From Candidatus Cloacimonadota bacterium (GTDB lineage Bacteria; Cloacimonadota; Cloacimonadia; Cloacimonadales; Cloacimonadaceae), in the NCBI GenBank assembly GCA_020532085.1, contig JAJBAV010000016.1, positions 1-55,970 on the forward strand: a stretch of DNA of 55,970 nt, written 5' to 3'. The position numbers and the translations under genes are program-made. Under the pieces are notes generated by a model that saw only the letters and a list, made by a program, of their open reading frames with translations, was not told the origin of the DNA and made no database searches. Positions 15,046 through 24,167 of this stretch are shown one piece after another. How positions within the stretch are numbered: the first letter of the stretch is position 1; each line of letters opens with the position of its first letter.

Positions 15046-17604
15046 CTATCTGACCCTGGCGAGGCGCAAGGTTGTGGCGCACCCTTCTGTTTTCAGGCTG
15101 CAGAGGTAGATGCCGGGGGAAACGGCGCGGCCGGAGTGGTCCAGGCCGTCCCAGACGATCTCGTGACGGCCCTTGTCGAGGCGGGAATCCAGCAGGGCGC
15201 GGACCTTTTGACCGCGGAGGTTGTAAACAACGAGTTCCGTTGGGCCGGCGGCTTTCAGTTCCAGGCAGATCACGGCGCTGGCGGCGAAGGGATTGGGCCA
15301 GGCGCGCAGCGTGGGATCCGGGCTGGGGAAAACCAGGTCTTCGGTTGCAGAGCCCGGCGTTTGCAGCTCCAGTTCGATGGCGGCCGCGCCCAATACGCCG
15401 CGGGCGAGGGCGTCGGTCCAGGGCCGGCCGGGTTCGGTGGTCCAGCTGTGGCCGCAGGCGCCGTTCACGTCGAAGCGCAGGTTTTGGTATTCAAAGAGGT
15501 TTAGCACCACGGCCACGTGCCCGGAGACGGGGGTGAGGCTGTTCACGGTGTGTTCGAACCTGCCGTTCATGGGGCTGGTGACGTTGCCGATGTCGAGCAG
15601 GATCTCATCCGAGATGGCGCCGCTGGCAAAGCGGTGGATCTTCGCGTTCACCAGTCCCGGCTGGGCCGGAAGGCCCCAGGGATCGGCCACCGCGTCGAAA
15701 GCCAGTTTTTTCACCAGATATTCCTGGGGGCCCAGATCCAGTTCCAGCGCTATCTGGATGGGCACAGCGCCGCGGCCGTATTCGTCCCAGGCCGGAGCAT
15801 CGCTCAGCCAGCCAAACCAGGTGGGCTGCAGCGGATCGACCACCCGCACCCGGGCCAGGGCGCTGGTTTCGAGGCTGGCGGCGTTGACGGCGCGGACCTC
15901 GAGGATGTGCGCCCCCGGAGTGAGCCAGCCGTTCGGGATGTTCGCCGTCCAGGGTTCGGCGTAGGCGGTTCCCACGATCAGGTCGTCGAGGCGGAATTCC
16001 ACCAGGCTCAGGCTCGAGCCCAGGGCGTCGATGTCCGCGGAGACCTGGGTCATGGCGGCGGTAAGGATGGCGCCGTCGGCGGGAACCAGATCCGAGATCA
16101 GGGGCGGGTAGGCCGCGGCGGGGGTGGAAAGCGTGAAAGTGATGGTATCATGGGCTTCCGAGACGCTGTGGATATTCACCGGGGCGGGGTTGCCGTAGCT
16201 GAGGAAGCAGAAGGGATCAGTGTATTGGTTGAAGGCGGTGCGGCCGTCCTGGGCGCTGAAAGTGGCGTCGAAGACAGAGCCGTTGGCGGTTTGGGAGCCT
16301 CCCGGGCGGTAAACGTAAACCTCATCCGGCGGGCCGTCCGCGTTGCCATCCATAGTGGAATTGACGCGGTAGATCAGCAATCCGCTTCCGGGCAGGTTTT
16401 CCTCGAAGATGTCGGCGCCGCGTTTGCGGTATTCGAAAACGAGGGATTCGGTGGAGTTCAGTTCATAGCGGAAAACGTTGTTGACCGGCGAAGTGACGGG
16501 GTTGAGGGTGAAAGTTCCGGGTCCGATGGCGGGAAGGGTGGGCAGCCAGCCGCCGTAGCGGTATTTCATGTGCATGCCCATGTGGCCGGCGCCGCTTTCC
16601 ATGATGTCCCAGCAGCCGGCGGGGGTGATGCCGTCAAAATCGTAGTGGTAGAGGTCCGGAGCGCCCACGCTGTGGAACATTTCGTGGCAGAGGGTGCGCA
16701 CGCTGTTCTGGTTTTCCGGCTGGAAAGTGAAATCCCAGACCATTTTGCCGTTGATGTAAACGTCCTGGGTGTAAAGGGCCCAGCGATGCGCCCAGAGCAG
16801 GTCGGCCCAGGCGGAGTGGGGGCCGCGGATGATGAAGCAGACGTTGTCCACATAGCCGTCACTGTCGGCGTCGATGTTCAAAGTGGAGGGCACCTGGGCG
16901 GCGATGAAGTTCAGAGCGTCGGCCAGCAGCTGATGTTCGCGGTCGGTGCGCTGGAAATCGCGGTAGCCGGTGGGATTGGTGACGGAATTGTAGGGCAGAA
17001 AGTAGGCCCGGGGATGGCTGTCGGTGTAGGAAAGATTCAGGTTTGGAGCGCAGTCCGGGAAGTGGTGGGAAACGTAATCCAGCTGGTCGTAGCTCACCTG
17101 GTGAAAGTAGTTGCGCAGGGAATATTGGTCGTCGCCCACAGCGTTGAATTTGGCGTCGTAAACCGAGCGGGGATCGCTGAATTCCGTTTGGTCGCTGAAT
17201 TTGATGTAAACCACCAGGTTGTTAACGGTGCCGGTGTTCGGCCCTTTGGAGCCGGAGCGGGGGTGGGAATTCATGAACTGCACTTTCTGGCGGTAACGCG
17301 CGGGAGAGATGTTTATCCCGGGTTCGAGGCCCAGGGCGCGCGGATCCGCGGAACCCACCCGGTGGGCGGAAGGGACGGGCTCGCCGCCGGAGCGGATGGC
17401 GTAATAATGCCAGCCATCGGAGGGACTCTGGATGACGGTGAAGCCGTCCGCGTCGTGCAGGCGGTTCGCGTATTCGTCTCCGGAAGCCAGCAACTTGAGC
17501 ACGGAGCCATCCGGCTGCGCCACCTCGGTGGGCAGATCGGAAAAGTTGGCCGCGCTCAGCAGCAGCGGCACCGCAAACAGGATCAGGAACAGAGATCTTT
17601 TCAT
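15046..17604 (-). CDS. Secreted M6-type metalloprotease with FlgD-like sorting domain
   Basis: The protein has a signal peptide (KRSLFLILFAVPLLLSAA) and a short pro-region. Its M6 (immune inhibitor A-like) peptidase domain has the extended zinc site HEMFHSVGAPDLYH near residue 305, matching HExxHxxGxxD. Residues ~500-750 contain Ig-like and beta domains. The last ~90 are the FlgD-like Ig domain (WPNPF, YNLRGQKVR, WDGLDHSG, GIYLCSL) shared with two other window proteins. The true start is ATG 17604, with TGGAGGAAAG just before it; the longer open frame upstream is shadow. It would be an extracellular or surface protease in a protein-degrading lifestyle (inference). Length is 852 residues. Confidence 0.9.
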   Translation of the reverse strand: MKRSLFLILFAVPLLLSAANFSDLPTEVAQPDGSVLKLLASGDEYANRLHDADGFTVIQSPSDGWHYYAIRSGGEPVPSAHRVGSADPRALGLEPGINISPARYRQKVQFMNSHPRSGSKGPNTGTVNNLVVYIKFSDQTEFSDPRSVYDAKFNAVGDDQYSLRNYFHQVSYDQLDYVSHHFPDCAPNLNLSYTDSHPRAYFLPYNSVTNPTGYRDFQRTDREHQLLADALNFIAAQVPSTLNIDADSDGYVDNVCFIIRGPHSAWADLLWAHRWALYTQDVYINGKMVWDFTFQPENQNSVRTLCHEMFHSVGAPDLYHYDFDGITPAGCWDIMESGAGHMGMHMKYRYGGWLPTLPAIGPGTFTLNPVTSPVNNVFRYELNSTESLVFEYRKRGADIFEENLPGSGLLIYRVNSTMDGNADGPPDEVYVYRPGGSQTANGSVFDATFSAQDGRTAFNQYTDPFCFLSYGNPAPVNIHSVSEAHDTITFTLSTPAAAYPPLISDLVPADGAILTAAMTQVSADIDALGSSLSLVEFRLDDLIVGTAYAEPWTANIPNGWLTPGAHILEVRAVNAASLETSALARVRVVDPLQPTWFGWLSDAPAWDEYGRGAVPIQIALELDLGPQEYLVKKLAFDAVADPWGLPAQPGLVNAKIHRFASGAISDEILLDIGNVTSPMNGRFEHTVNSLTPVSGHVAVVLNLFEYQNLRFDVNGACGHSWTTEPGRPWTDALARGVLGAAAIELELQTPGSATEDLVFPSPDPTLRAWPNPFAASAVICLELKAAGPTELVVYNLRGQKVRALLDSRLDKGRHEIVWDGLDHSGRAVSPGIYLCSLKTEGCATTLRLARVR

Positions 17605-17730
17605 CTTTCCTCCACTGGAGAGGCATGCAATTTGGATTCCGAATCCTGTAAAGATAAATTTGGCGTTGACAAATATGGGGCCGGAGGCCAGACTGTCTCC
17701 AAGCTGAAAATAAAACCAAAGGAGGTGCGG

Positions 17731-18066
17731 ATGAAGAAGCTGACCTTGCTGCTGGCGCTGGCGCTGGGGGCGGCCCTGGCCTTCGCGGGCTCGGCGCACG
17801 TGCTGGAAAGCGGCACGCCGGACCTGAAGGTGTGGGTCTGCGCCTACAAAAGCCAGGCCGACCTCTGCGTCTGGGTGGCCGAGTACCGTTCCCAGGCGAA
17901 GGACAAGGACGGGATCTGGTATTTTGAGAAATACAAGAGCAACGCGCATTTCACGCTGAAGATAGTGAAGTACCGCTCTCAGGCGGATCTGCTGGTCTAT
18001 TACGTGCCCTACCGCTCCCAGGCCGGCTGGCGCAGATCCCATCCCTGGACGGGGCGGCTGCGTTAG
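17731..18066 (+). CDS. Small exported YxSQA-repeat protein (DUF6150-like)
   Basis: The 111-residue protein begins with a signal peptide (KKLTLLLALALGAALAFAGS). It is then built from ~15-20-residue repeats of the form (V/Y)xxYxSQADLxVxV: AYKSQADLCVWV, EYRSQAKDKD, KYRSQADLLVYY, PYRSQAGW. This layout matches the DUF6150 family as I recall it; the function is unknown. ATG 17731 follows GGAGGTGCGG. The gene is divergent from the M6 protease with ~126 bases between, and TTGACA at 17666-17671 may be its -35. The basic, Trp-ending tail is not a typical membrane anchor. Confidence 0.75.
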   Translation: MKKLTLLLALALGAALAFAGSAHVLESGTPDLKVWVCAYKSQADLCVWVAEYRSQAKDKDGIWYFEKYKSNAHFTLKIVKYRSQADLLVYYVPYRSQAGWRRSHPWTGRLR

Positions 18067-18129
18067 GACGGGATCGCCCTCTGGAAAAGGTATTGGCCTT
18101 GTGGCCGGAGAGAGCCCGGCAAAATTTGA

Positions 18130-18158
18130 TTGACAAAAATCCGCCGCTTTTTGGGATG
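18130..18158 (+). promoter_or_regulatory. Putative promoter of the tRNA-Val pair
   Basis: TTGACA at 18130-18135 is followed 17 bases later by GGGATG, 14 bases before the first tRNA. The same TTGACA-N17/18-GGGATG layout occurs before the DUF6754 cluster at 18490. Confidence 0.45.
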
Positions 18159-18171
18159 GCATTCCTGACAC

Positions 18172-18249
<78 letters not shown>

Positions 18250-18260
18250 CCTCCTGACCG

Positions 18261-18337
18261 GGGTGATTAGCTCAGCTGGTTAGAGCGCTACGTTCACATC
18301 GTAGAGGTCACTGGTTCGAATCCAGTATCACCCACCA
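18261..18337 (+). tRNA. tRNA-Val (anticodon CAC)
   Basis: It has the same cloverleaf as its neighbour, with anticodon loop TTCACAT (anticodon CAC) and encoded CCA. The near identity and 11-base spacing point to tandem duplication with anticodon change. The pair covers GUC/GUU and GUG codons. Confidence 0.95.
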
Positions 18338-18489
18338 CTTTTTCCCCGCCCCTTCCCGATCCGCGTTTGTTTGCCCCAGGTGAAAGTTTTTTCCAAAGTA
18401 TTCCAGCGTTGACATTTGTCCCCAAATGGCGGCGTGCTCCCTGCATGGCGGCCGCAGGCACGCAATATCAGGCCTCACAGAAAAAAGGA

Positions 18490-18518
18490 TTGACAATATC
18501 CCCCCGTTTACGCGGGAT
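18490..18518 (+). promoter_or_regulatory. Putative promoter of the DUF6754 cluster
   Basis: TTGACA at 18490-18495 with GGGATG 18 bases later lies ~50 bases before the chosen start of the first lipoprotein. The rest of 18338-18489 holds no gene I can support. Confidence 0.4.
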
Positions 18519-18565
18519 GCAATCCAATGAAAAAAAATAGCTCAATACGGCATAGGAGACAACGT

Positions 18566-21500
18566 ATGAAGTTGTACATACGGCTCTTCATCCTGGCTTT
18601 GCTAACCGGCTTGCTGGCCTTCGGGTGCGGCGGACCGGACGCGCAGGACCAGGCAAAACTGAAGCAACTGGTGGTGGCTAACCTTCAGGTGAAAGACATC
18701 CCCAACGACGGCGGTGACGGCCTGATGCTAAGCTGGAAGCCCCTGCACAAGGACAAGCGGGTGCAGGAATACCGCATCTACCGGGGTGTGCATCCGGACA
18801 CCCTGTTCTTCCTGACCTCGGTGCAGGTGAACGTGAAGACCGGCGTGGCCACCGACGAAATGCTCTATTACGACAGCGGCTACATCAGCCTGGTAAGCCT
18901 GGATTCGCCCGCCCGGCTGAAAAACGAAAAAGGGGCACCCGGCAGCAACCTCTACCGGGGCGTTCCGCGGGACACCGAACTGGTGGCCCGGCTGAGCGAA
19001 AGCTTTGGCCTGCTCTCCCAGATCGAAGACGGCGACTACTATTACAAGACCGTCAAGGCCAGATCGGCCGACCCGGAAGACGAGAGCATCTATGCCGGCT
19101 TGAGATTCAACCAACAGACCATCCTGGCTTCGCTGATGAGCGCCCAACCCGGGCAGAAGCCGGTTGATTATTACTATACAGTGGTGCCCGTGAACGAACG
19201 CAACCAGTATCTGGGCATCGCCAAACCCGTGGCCGGATCTCCGGTGGACGACGCTCCGGAAGCCTCACCCGGGCTGTTCGCGGCCGCGGTGGAAGACAGC
19301 CGCACCCTGCAATTTGAGTGGCAATATCCCCTGAACCACGACGACCTGGCCTCCTACACCATCCACATGGTGCCTGCCATGCCGGATTCCCTCTGGAACC
19401 AGATGAGCCCTCAGCAGCAGGAAGCCCTGGCCGGAGCGGCGGTGAAGATCGCCGAAGGCGGGGTTGGCAGCGGTTCGCTGAAGAACAACTGCGTGATCAC
19501 CGAGGCGGATCTGAGCCAGGCAGCGCCCGGCCTGAGCTGGGAACTGGCCAGCCGGAGCAGCTACAGCATCCGCTTCACGGATTACGGCATGAACCAGTCT
19601 CCGCTGAGCCTGCCGGCAACGCCCCAAAACGTTGTGAGCGGCGCTCTGCCGCAGATCGCCAAATTCCGGGTGGAAGACAAACCCATGGACAAAGGCGACC
19701 GCATCAGCGTGACCTGGCAGGATCCCGTGGTTTCGCTCACCAAAACGTCGTCGCTCCGCAAGGACGGCACCAAGCTGAAAGTGAACTACCAGGTGAATAA
19801 GACCGACCATCAGAACATCAGCAACATCCATTTCGAGTTCTTTGAGCCGGGCAAAACCACCCCCTTTGCCAAAGTCAACGAATTTCACCAGGACAACATC
19901 ATCTATGTGAACATTCCCAAACAATACTCGCTGAAGGGCGGCGGGGAGGTCCCGGACGACAGCCTGAAGGTGAAGATAACCATGGCTGTGAAGCCCTACA
20001 AGATCAATCCCCAAAACGGCCGCATCACCTACGGAAAGAAAAAACTGCTTCCAGACTATGAGATGGTGCAGTACATCAAGCCGGACCCCGCCATGATGGC
20101 CTACATGCCCACGCGGGGACTGTATCTGAACGGGGTGGACGTTTCCCAGGTGCAAAACATAGTTTACCGTAAAAGCTACCGGGGCTCGTCTTACACCCTG
20201 GTGAAAAGCAGCACCTCCTATGAAAACAACCTGGACGTGACCATCGGCTACCTGACCACGGTGAGCAAGCAGGTATCCGGATTCAACTTTGTGAAGGGCG
20301 ATTCGCTCTACACCTACATGGGCGGGAAACGCTTCTCCCGCAAGCTAGCGGCAGGTGAAAAAGCCCGGGACCTCACCTTGGTCTCCTCGGACATCGACTT
20401 CACCTATGACCAGGAAAACGAGACCACGCTGAGCACCAGCATCTATCTGGACGAGGCGAAAAAGACCATCGGCACCATGAAGACCGATCTGGCCGACGCC
20501 CAAAAAGAGCTGGCCGCCTACGGGGATTCCCTGGCCCAGGCAAGCTTGCCGCAAGCAGTGATGGCCTATCAGGGCAAGGTCGCCGGCCTCACCCAAAAGG
20601 TGGAGGGCCTGGAGAAAAAGATCAAGGCCTACAGCGGCAACAAGCTCTTCCAGGAAGCCCTCAAACAAAAGAACAACCGCGGCCTGATGAACCTGGTGGC
20701 CTCCATCCGCGAGCCGGAATCGCGCAAACACACCTATTCGATCGTGAGGACAAACGGCGAAGGCCTCTTCTCCGAAACGGCGCCGGACACCCTCAAAACC
20801 GGAGAGCCGGTGTATTACGCGCCGGTTTCCAATTGGTTCGACTGGAACAAGCTCATCACCCTGATCGCAGTGATCATCTTCGGGATCATGGTGGTGGTGT
20901 TCGTGAACCTGGCCAAGAAGGGCAAGGACCTCTACATGCGGCCCATTGCCGGTTTGCAGGAGATCGACAACGCCATCGGCCGCGCCACCGAAATGGGACG
21001 CCCGATGCTTTACTGCATGGGCAACGGCGGGCTCTCCGACGTGGCCACCCTGGCCTCCATGGGCATCCTGAGCCTGGTGGCCAAAAAAGCCGCCGAATAT
21101 GACACCAAGCTGATCGTTCCCTGCTACGACTACATCGTGATGCCCATCGCCCAGGAGATCGTGCGAGAAGCCCACTACGCGGTGGGCCGCCCGGACAGCT
21201 TTGACAAGAACAACGTGTTCTACCTCACCTCCGTGCAGTTCGCCTACGTGGCGGGCGTGAACGGCATCATGATCCGCGAAAAGATGGCCACCAACTTCTT
21301 CATGGGTTATTTCGCCGCCGAAGCCCTGCTGATGACGGAAACCGGGAACGCCGTGGGGGCCGTGCAGATCGCCGGCTCGGACGCCATCACCCAGATCCCG
21401 TTCTTTATCACCACCTGCGACTACACGCTCATCGGCGAGGAACTCTACGCCGCCTCCGCCTACCTGAACCGCGAACCGATGCTGCTGGGGACCCTCAAGG

Positions 21501-21604
21501 CCCAGGACTACTTCAAGTTCCTGATCCTGATCCTCGTGATCATTGGCGCTCTGCTGGCCACCTTCCAGGTTACCGGCCTAATGCAAATGTTTCCCTTAAA
21601 ATAA
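18566..21604 (+). CDS. Large lipoprotein with C-terminal DUF6754 domain (paralog 1)
   Basis: ATG 18566 is preferred over 18527 because GGAGAC precedes it and it gives a lipoprotein signal (LLTGLLAFGC). Residues ~30-620 are extracytoplasmic with fibronectin-III-like stretches (LSWKPLHK...EYRIYRG). A coiled coil follows (~625-710), then a membrane segment (~760-782, LIAVIIFGIMVVVFVNL), the ~190-residue DUF6754 domain starting KDLYMRPIAGLQEIDNA, and a last membrane segment (~985-1005). Positive residues after the first membrane segment put DUF6754 in the cytoplasm. The DUF6754 part is strongly conserved with the 24168-27041 protein (GSDAITQIPFFITTCDYTLI), while the N-terminal parts have diverged. 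It is the first gene of a five-gene cluster. The biochemical role is unknown. Confidence 0.85.
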   Translation: MKLYIRLFILALLTGLLAFGCGGPDAQDQAKLKQLVVANLQVKDIPNDGGDGLMLSWKPLHKDKRVQEYRIYRGVHPDTLFFLTSVQVNVKTGVATDEMLYYDSGYISLVSLDSPARLKNEKGAPGSNLYRGVPRDTELVARLSESFGLLSQIEDGDYYYKTVKARSADPEDESIYAGLRFNQQTILASLMSAQPGQKPVDYYYTVVPVNERNQYLGIAKPVAGSPVDDAPEASPGLFAAAVEDSRTLQFEWQYPLNHDDLASYTIHMVPAMPDSLWNQMSPQQQEALAGAAVKIAEGGVGSGSLKNNCVITEADLSQAAPGLSWELASRSSYSIRFTDYGMNQSPLSLPATPQNVVSGALPQIAKFRVEDKPMDKGDRISVTWQDPVVSLTKTSSLRKDGTKLKVNYQVNKTDHQNISNIHFEFFEPGKTTPFAKVNEFHQDNIIYVNIPKQYSLKGGGEVPDDSLKVKITMAVKPYKINPQNGRITYGKKKLLPDYEMVQYIKPDPAMMAYMPTRGLYLNGVDVSQVQNIVYRKSYRGSSYTLVKSSTSYENNLDVTIGYLTTVSKQVSGFNFVKGDSLYTYMGGKRFSRKLAAGEKARDLTLVSSDIDFTYDQENETTLSTSIYLDEAKKTIGTMKTDLADAQKELAAYGDSLAQASLPQAVMAYQGKVAGLTQKVEGLEKKIKAYSGNKLFQEALKQKNNRGLMNLVASIREPESRKHTYSIVRTNGEGLFSETAPDTLKTGEPVYYAPVSNWFDWNKLITLIAVIIFGIMVVVFVNLAKKGKDLYMRPIAGLQEIDNAIGRATEMGRPMLYCMGNGGLSDVATLASMGILSLVAKKAAEYDTKLIVPCYDYIVMPIAQEIVREAHYAVGRPDSFDKNNVFYLTSVQFAYVAGVNGIMIREKMATNFFMGYFAAEALLMTETGNAVGAVQIAGSDAITQIPFFITTCDYTLIGEELYAASAYLNREPMLLGTLKAQDYFKFLILILVIIGALLATFQVTGLMQMFPLK

Positions 21605-21616
21605 AAGAGGTCTTAG

Positions 21617-22243
21617 ATGAAGAAGACAGTCCCCCTATTGATAGTGATAATCGGAGGATTCATCTGGCTGGCCTGGGTGTTTGTGCCCCACAGGCTGCTG
21701 CAGGATGTTTTCTACTACGAGTTCTACGTGCCTTGGGTACGCGCCATGGCGCCATTCGGCATGCTGCTGGGCGTGATGAGCCTCTCCATGATGCACTACG
21801 GCAAGATCAAGCGCAAAGCCCCCAAATGGCAGTACAGCTTCTTTTTCTTCGCCGGCTTCATCATCACGTCGCTGGCCGGCTTCATCGGCGGGACCCAGAA
21901 AGGCGGGCTCTATATGTGGCTGTTCGAAAACCTGCAGATGCCGATGAGCGCCACGATGTTTTCCCTGCTGGCCTTTTACATGGCCTCCGCGGCCTACAAA
22001 GCCTTCCGTGCCAGATCGCCAGAAGCCACCGTGCTGTTGGTGGCGGCCATAGTGGTGATGCTGGCCCAGGTGCCGCTGGGGGTGAAGATCAGCAAATATT
22101 TGCCGGATATCTCCCAATGGATCCTGGACGTGCCGAACCTGGCCTCCAAACGCGGGATCATGCTCGGCGTGGGCCTCGGCAGCGTGGCCACCACCCTGAA
22201 GATCCTGCTGGGAATTGAACGTTCCTACCTGGGAGGAGACTGA
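21617..22243 (+). CDS. Multi-pass membrane protein of the DUF6754 cluster (A)
   Basis: The 208-residue protein has about six hydrophobic segments (LLIVIIGGFIWLAWVF, MAPFGMLLGVMSLSM, FFFFAGFIITSLAGFIGG, FSLLAFYMASAAY, VLLVAAIVVMLAQVPL, IMLGVGLGSVATTLKILLGI). A basic loop GKIKRKAPKW marks the cytoplasmic side. It resembles no named family I recognise. It lies 12 bases after paralog 1 and two before the next gene, with AGAGGTC before its ATG. It is likely a membrane core subunit of the cluster's complex. Confidence 0.75.
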   Translation: MKKTVPLLIVIIGGFIWLAWVFVPHRLLQDVFYYEFYVPWVRAMAPFGMLLGVMSLSMMHYGKIKRKAPKWQYSFFFFAGFIITSLAGFIGGTQKGGLYMWLFENLQMPMSATMFSLLAFYMASAAYKAFRARSPEATVLLVAAIVVMLAQVPLGVKISKYLPDISQWILDVPNLASKRGIMLGVGLGSVATTLKILLGIERSYLGGD

Positions 22244-22245
22244 TC

Positions 22246-23439
22246 ATGGAAGAAAAACTGACCTTCTTTGAGCGCATCCAAAGGCTCGACCGCCGCTGGA
22301 TCTACATCGTTGTCGCCCTGGCCATCATCATTCCTTTGATGATCCCCTACAACTCCGACAACGTGACCTCTCCGCCCACCGAAAACGTCTATCAGATGGT
22401 GGATTCCTTCGCCGGACGCGAAGACCGCGCCATCCTGATGAGCTTTTTCCACGACGCCTCCACCATGCCGGAGCTCTATCCCATGCAGATAGCCATTCTG
22501 CGCCACTGCTTCGAGCGCAACGTGAAGGTGTTTTTCCTCTCCTTCCTGCCCACCGGCGCGCCCATCATCGACATGGCCATCAACTCCGTGAAGGAAGAGT
22601 ATCCCAACATCAAGAGCGGCACCGACTATTGCAACTTCGGCTACATCCCTTCCGCTCTCATCATGCAAACCATCATCGGCATGGGCGACAACATCGCCAC
22701 CGCCGTTCCCACCGACGCCGAAGGCCGCAAGGTGGAAAACCTGCCCATCATGAAAGGCATCAACAACTACACGGAAATGAACCTGGTGATCGAGTTTTCC
22801 GGCTCCGTCGCGGGGGGCTACTGGCTCACCTACGCGCGCCCCAAATTCGGCACCAACATCGCCGTGGGCGTTACCGCCGTGATGGCCGCGGATGAATATC
22901 CCTACCTGCAGACCGGACAGTTCATCGGCATGCTGGCAGGCCTGAAGGGCGCCGCCGAATATGAAAAACTGGTGGACGTCTTTGCCGCCTACCGGGCTCC
23001 CGGCGACGAGATGAACCCCTACACCGACGCGGAAGGCAACAAAGTGCTGCCCGGCCGTTCCTTCAGCGACGACGTGCTGGAAAAACCCGAGGTGCAGGAC
23101 CTGATCAAGATCACCACCCAGACCGAGGCCAAGTTCACGCCCGCGGAGTTCCAGAAATTCGTCCAGACCTATTCCGAGGAGGACCGGGCCAAACTGGACC
23201 AAGCAAAACAGGAGGCCGACGGCAAGATCGTGATCGACGTAAGCAAACTGAAGGAGGACGATTTCGCCCCCGCCACCTGGGACGCGCTGAACCGCATGAC
23301 CCGGAACACCCTCTACAAGTTCAAGGTAGCCCGCATCGGCATGAACGCCCAGTCCGTGGCCCACATCATGATCATCGTGTTCATCCTGATCGGAAACATC
23401 GGCTACTTCATCCAGAAAGCTCGCCTCGGCAAGCAATAA
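22246..23439 (+). CDS. Bitopic protein with large globular domain, DUF6754 cluster (B)
   Basis: The 397-residue protein has one membrane segment near each end (~19-36 IYIVVALAIIIPLMIPY and ~370-388 IMIIVFILIGNIGYFIQ). Between them is an alpha/beta-like domain with the patterns AILMSFFHDASTMPE, VKVFFLSFLPTGAP and FIGMLAGLKGAAEYEKL, plus a charged helical stretch (~290-345). Positive ends suggest the domain is extracytoplasmic. The strand-helix order looks similar to DUF6754 itself, though I see no clear sequence identity, so a remote common fold is only a guess. It starts two bases after the previous gene with GGAGG before the ATG. Confidence 0.75.
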   Translation: MEEKLTFFERIQRLDRRWIYIVVALAIIIPLMIPYNSDNVTSPPTENVYQMVDSFAGREDRAILMSFFHDASTMPELYPMQIAILRHCFERNVKVFFLSFLPTGAPIIDMAINSVKEEYPNIKSGTDYCNFGYIPSALIMQTIIGMGDNIATAVPTDAEGRKVENLPIMKGINNYTEMNLVIEFSGSVAGGYWLTYARPKFGTNIAVGVTAVMAADEYPYLQTGQFIGMLAGLKGAAEYEKLVDVFAAYRAPGDEMNPYTDAEGNKVLPGRSFSDDVLEKPEVQDLIKITTQTEAKFTPAEFQKFVQTYSEEDRAKLDQAKQEADGKIVIDVSKLKEDDFAPATWDALNRMTRNTLYKFKVARIGMNAQSVAHIMIIVFILIGNIGYFIQKARLGKQ

Positions 23440-23451
23440 AGGGAGGAAAAA

Positions 23452-24069
23452 ATGACCTTCGAACTCTTCAGCAACCTCGTGGGTGCCTTTTTCACCCTCT
23501 GCATCTTCTCCTTCCTTTACAAGGACAATCCGTTCTATCAGATGTCCGAGCAGCTCCTGGTGGGAATTTCGCTGGGCTATTCGCTGGTGCTCACCTATGA
23601 AAGGGTGTTCATACCTTATTTCTACCAGCCCATCTTCCTCAAACACGAGTGGATCCTGATCATCCCCAGCATCATCGGCATGTTCTATCTGCTGCGCTTT
23701 TCCCGCAAGCTCAGCTGGCTGTCGCGCTATCCCATCGCCTTTTCGATGATGGGAGTGGGCGCCTCGGTGGCGCTGGCCATGCACAACAGCATCCTGGTGC
23801 AGATGCGCCAGGCCATGGTGCCGATCGAGAACGTGAACCTGGCCCTCATCTTCCTGGGCACCATCGCCGTGCTGCTCTATTTCTTCTTCTCCAAGGCCCA
23901 CACCGGGGTCTATGGGAAGTTTGTGAGCGTGGGCAAATGGTTCATGATGGTGGGCTTCGGAGCTTCCTTCGGCCTCACCGTGATGGCCCGTATCTCGCTG
24001 CTGATCGGGCGCATCCAGTTCCTGGTGAACGACGTCTTCCTGGCCATCAAACAGGCCATCGCCGGCTGA
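23452..24069 (+). CDS. Multi-pass membrane protein of the DUF6754 cluster (C)
   Basis: The 205-residue protein has about six membrane segments (FSNLVGAFFTLCIFSFL, LLVGISLGYSLVLTY, ILIIPSIIGMFYLL, YPIAFSMMGVGASVALA, LALIFLGTIAVLLYFFF, WFMMVGFGASFGLTVMA). GGGAGG precedes its ATG, 12 bases after the preceding gene. I do not recognise a family. With protein A it could form the membrane core to which the large DUF6754 lipoproteins attach. Confidence 0.75.
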   Translation: MTFELFSNLVGAFFTLCIFSFLYKDNPFYQMSEQLLVGISLGYSLVLTYERVFIPYFYQPIFLKHEWILIIPSIIGMFYLLRFSRKLSWLSRYPIAFSMMGVGASVALAMHNSILVQMRQAMVPIENVNLALIFLGTIAVLLYFFFSKAHTGVYGKFVSVGKWFMMVGFGASFGLTVMARISLLIGRIQFLVNDVFLAIKQAIAG

Positions 24070-24093
24070 GCGTTACCGCGTTTATGAATATGG

Positions 24094-24120
24094 GGGAAGC
24101 TTTTCCGGGCTTCCCATCCT
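24094..24120 (+). terminator. Hairpin between the cluster's fourth and fifth genes
   Basis: GGGAAGC/GCTTCCC with an 8-base loop is followed by a moderate T/G-rich run. It may partly end transcription, letting less of the fifth gene be made (inference). Confidence 0.45.
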
Positions 24121-24167
24121 TGTTTGTTTGAATCTGAACCGGTGGGCGAGGCCCATGGGATGAACGC

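Noticed and set aside
15517-18066. 849-codon plus-strand frame through the M6 protease
   Set aside because: Only its last 112 codons, from ATG 17731, form a real gene; the rest is shadow of the M6 gene.
18308-18496. 62-codon minus-strand frame next to the tRNAs
   Set aside because: It overlaps the tRNA 3' end and encodes the VILDSNQ-type peptide often miscalled beside tRNAs.
22225-23901. 558-codon minus-strand frame opposite the DUF6754 membrane genes
   Set aside because: It is a His/Gly/Glu-rich shadow with no motif, and the plus-strand genes have good ribosome sites and membrane topology.
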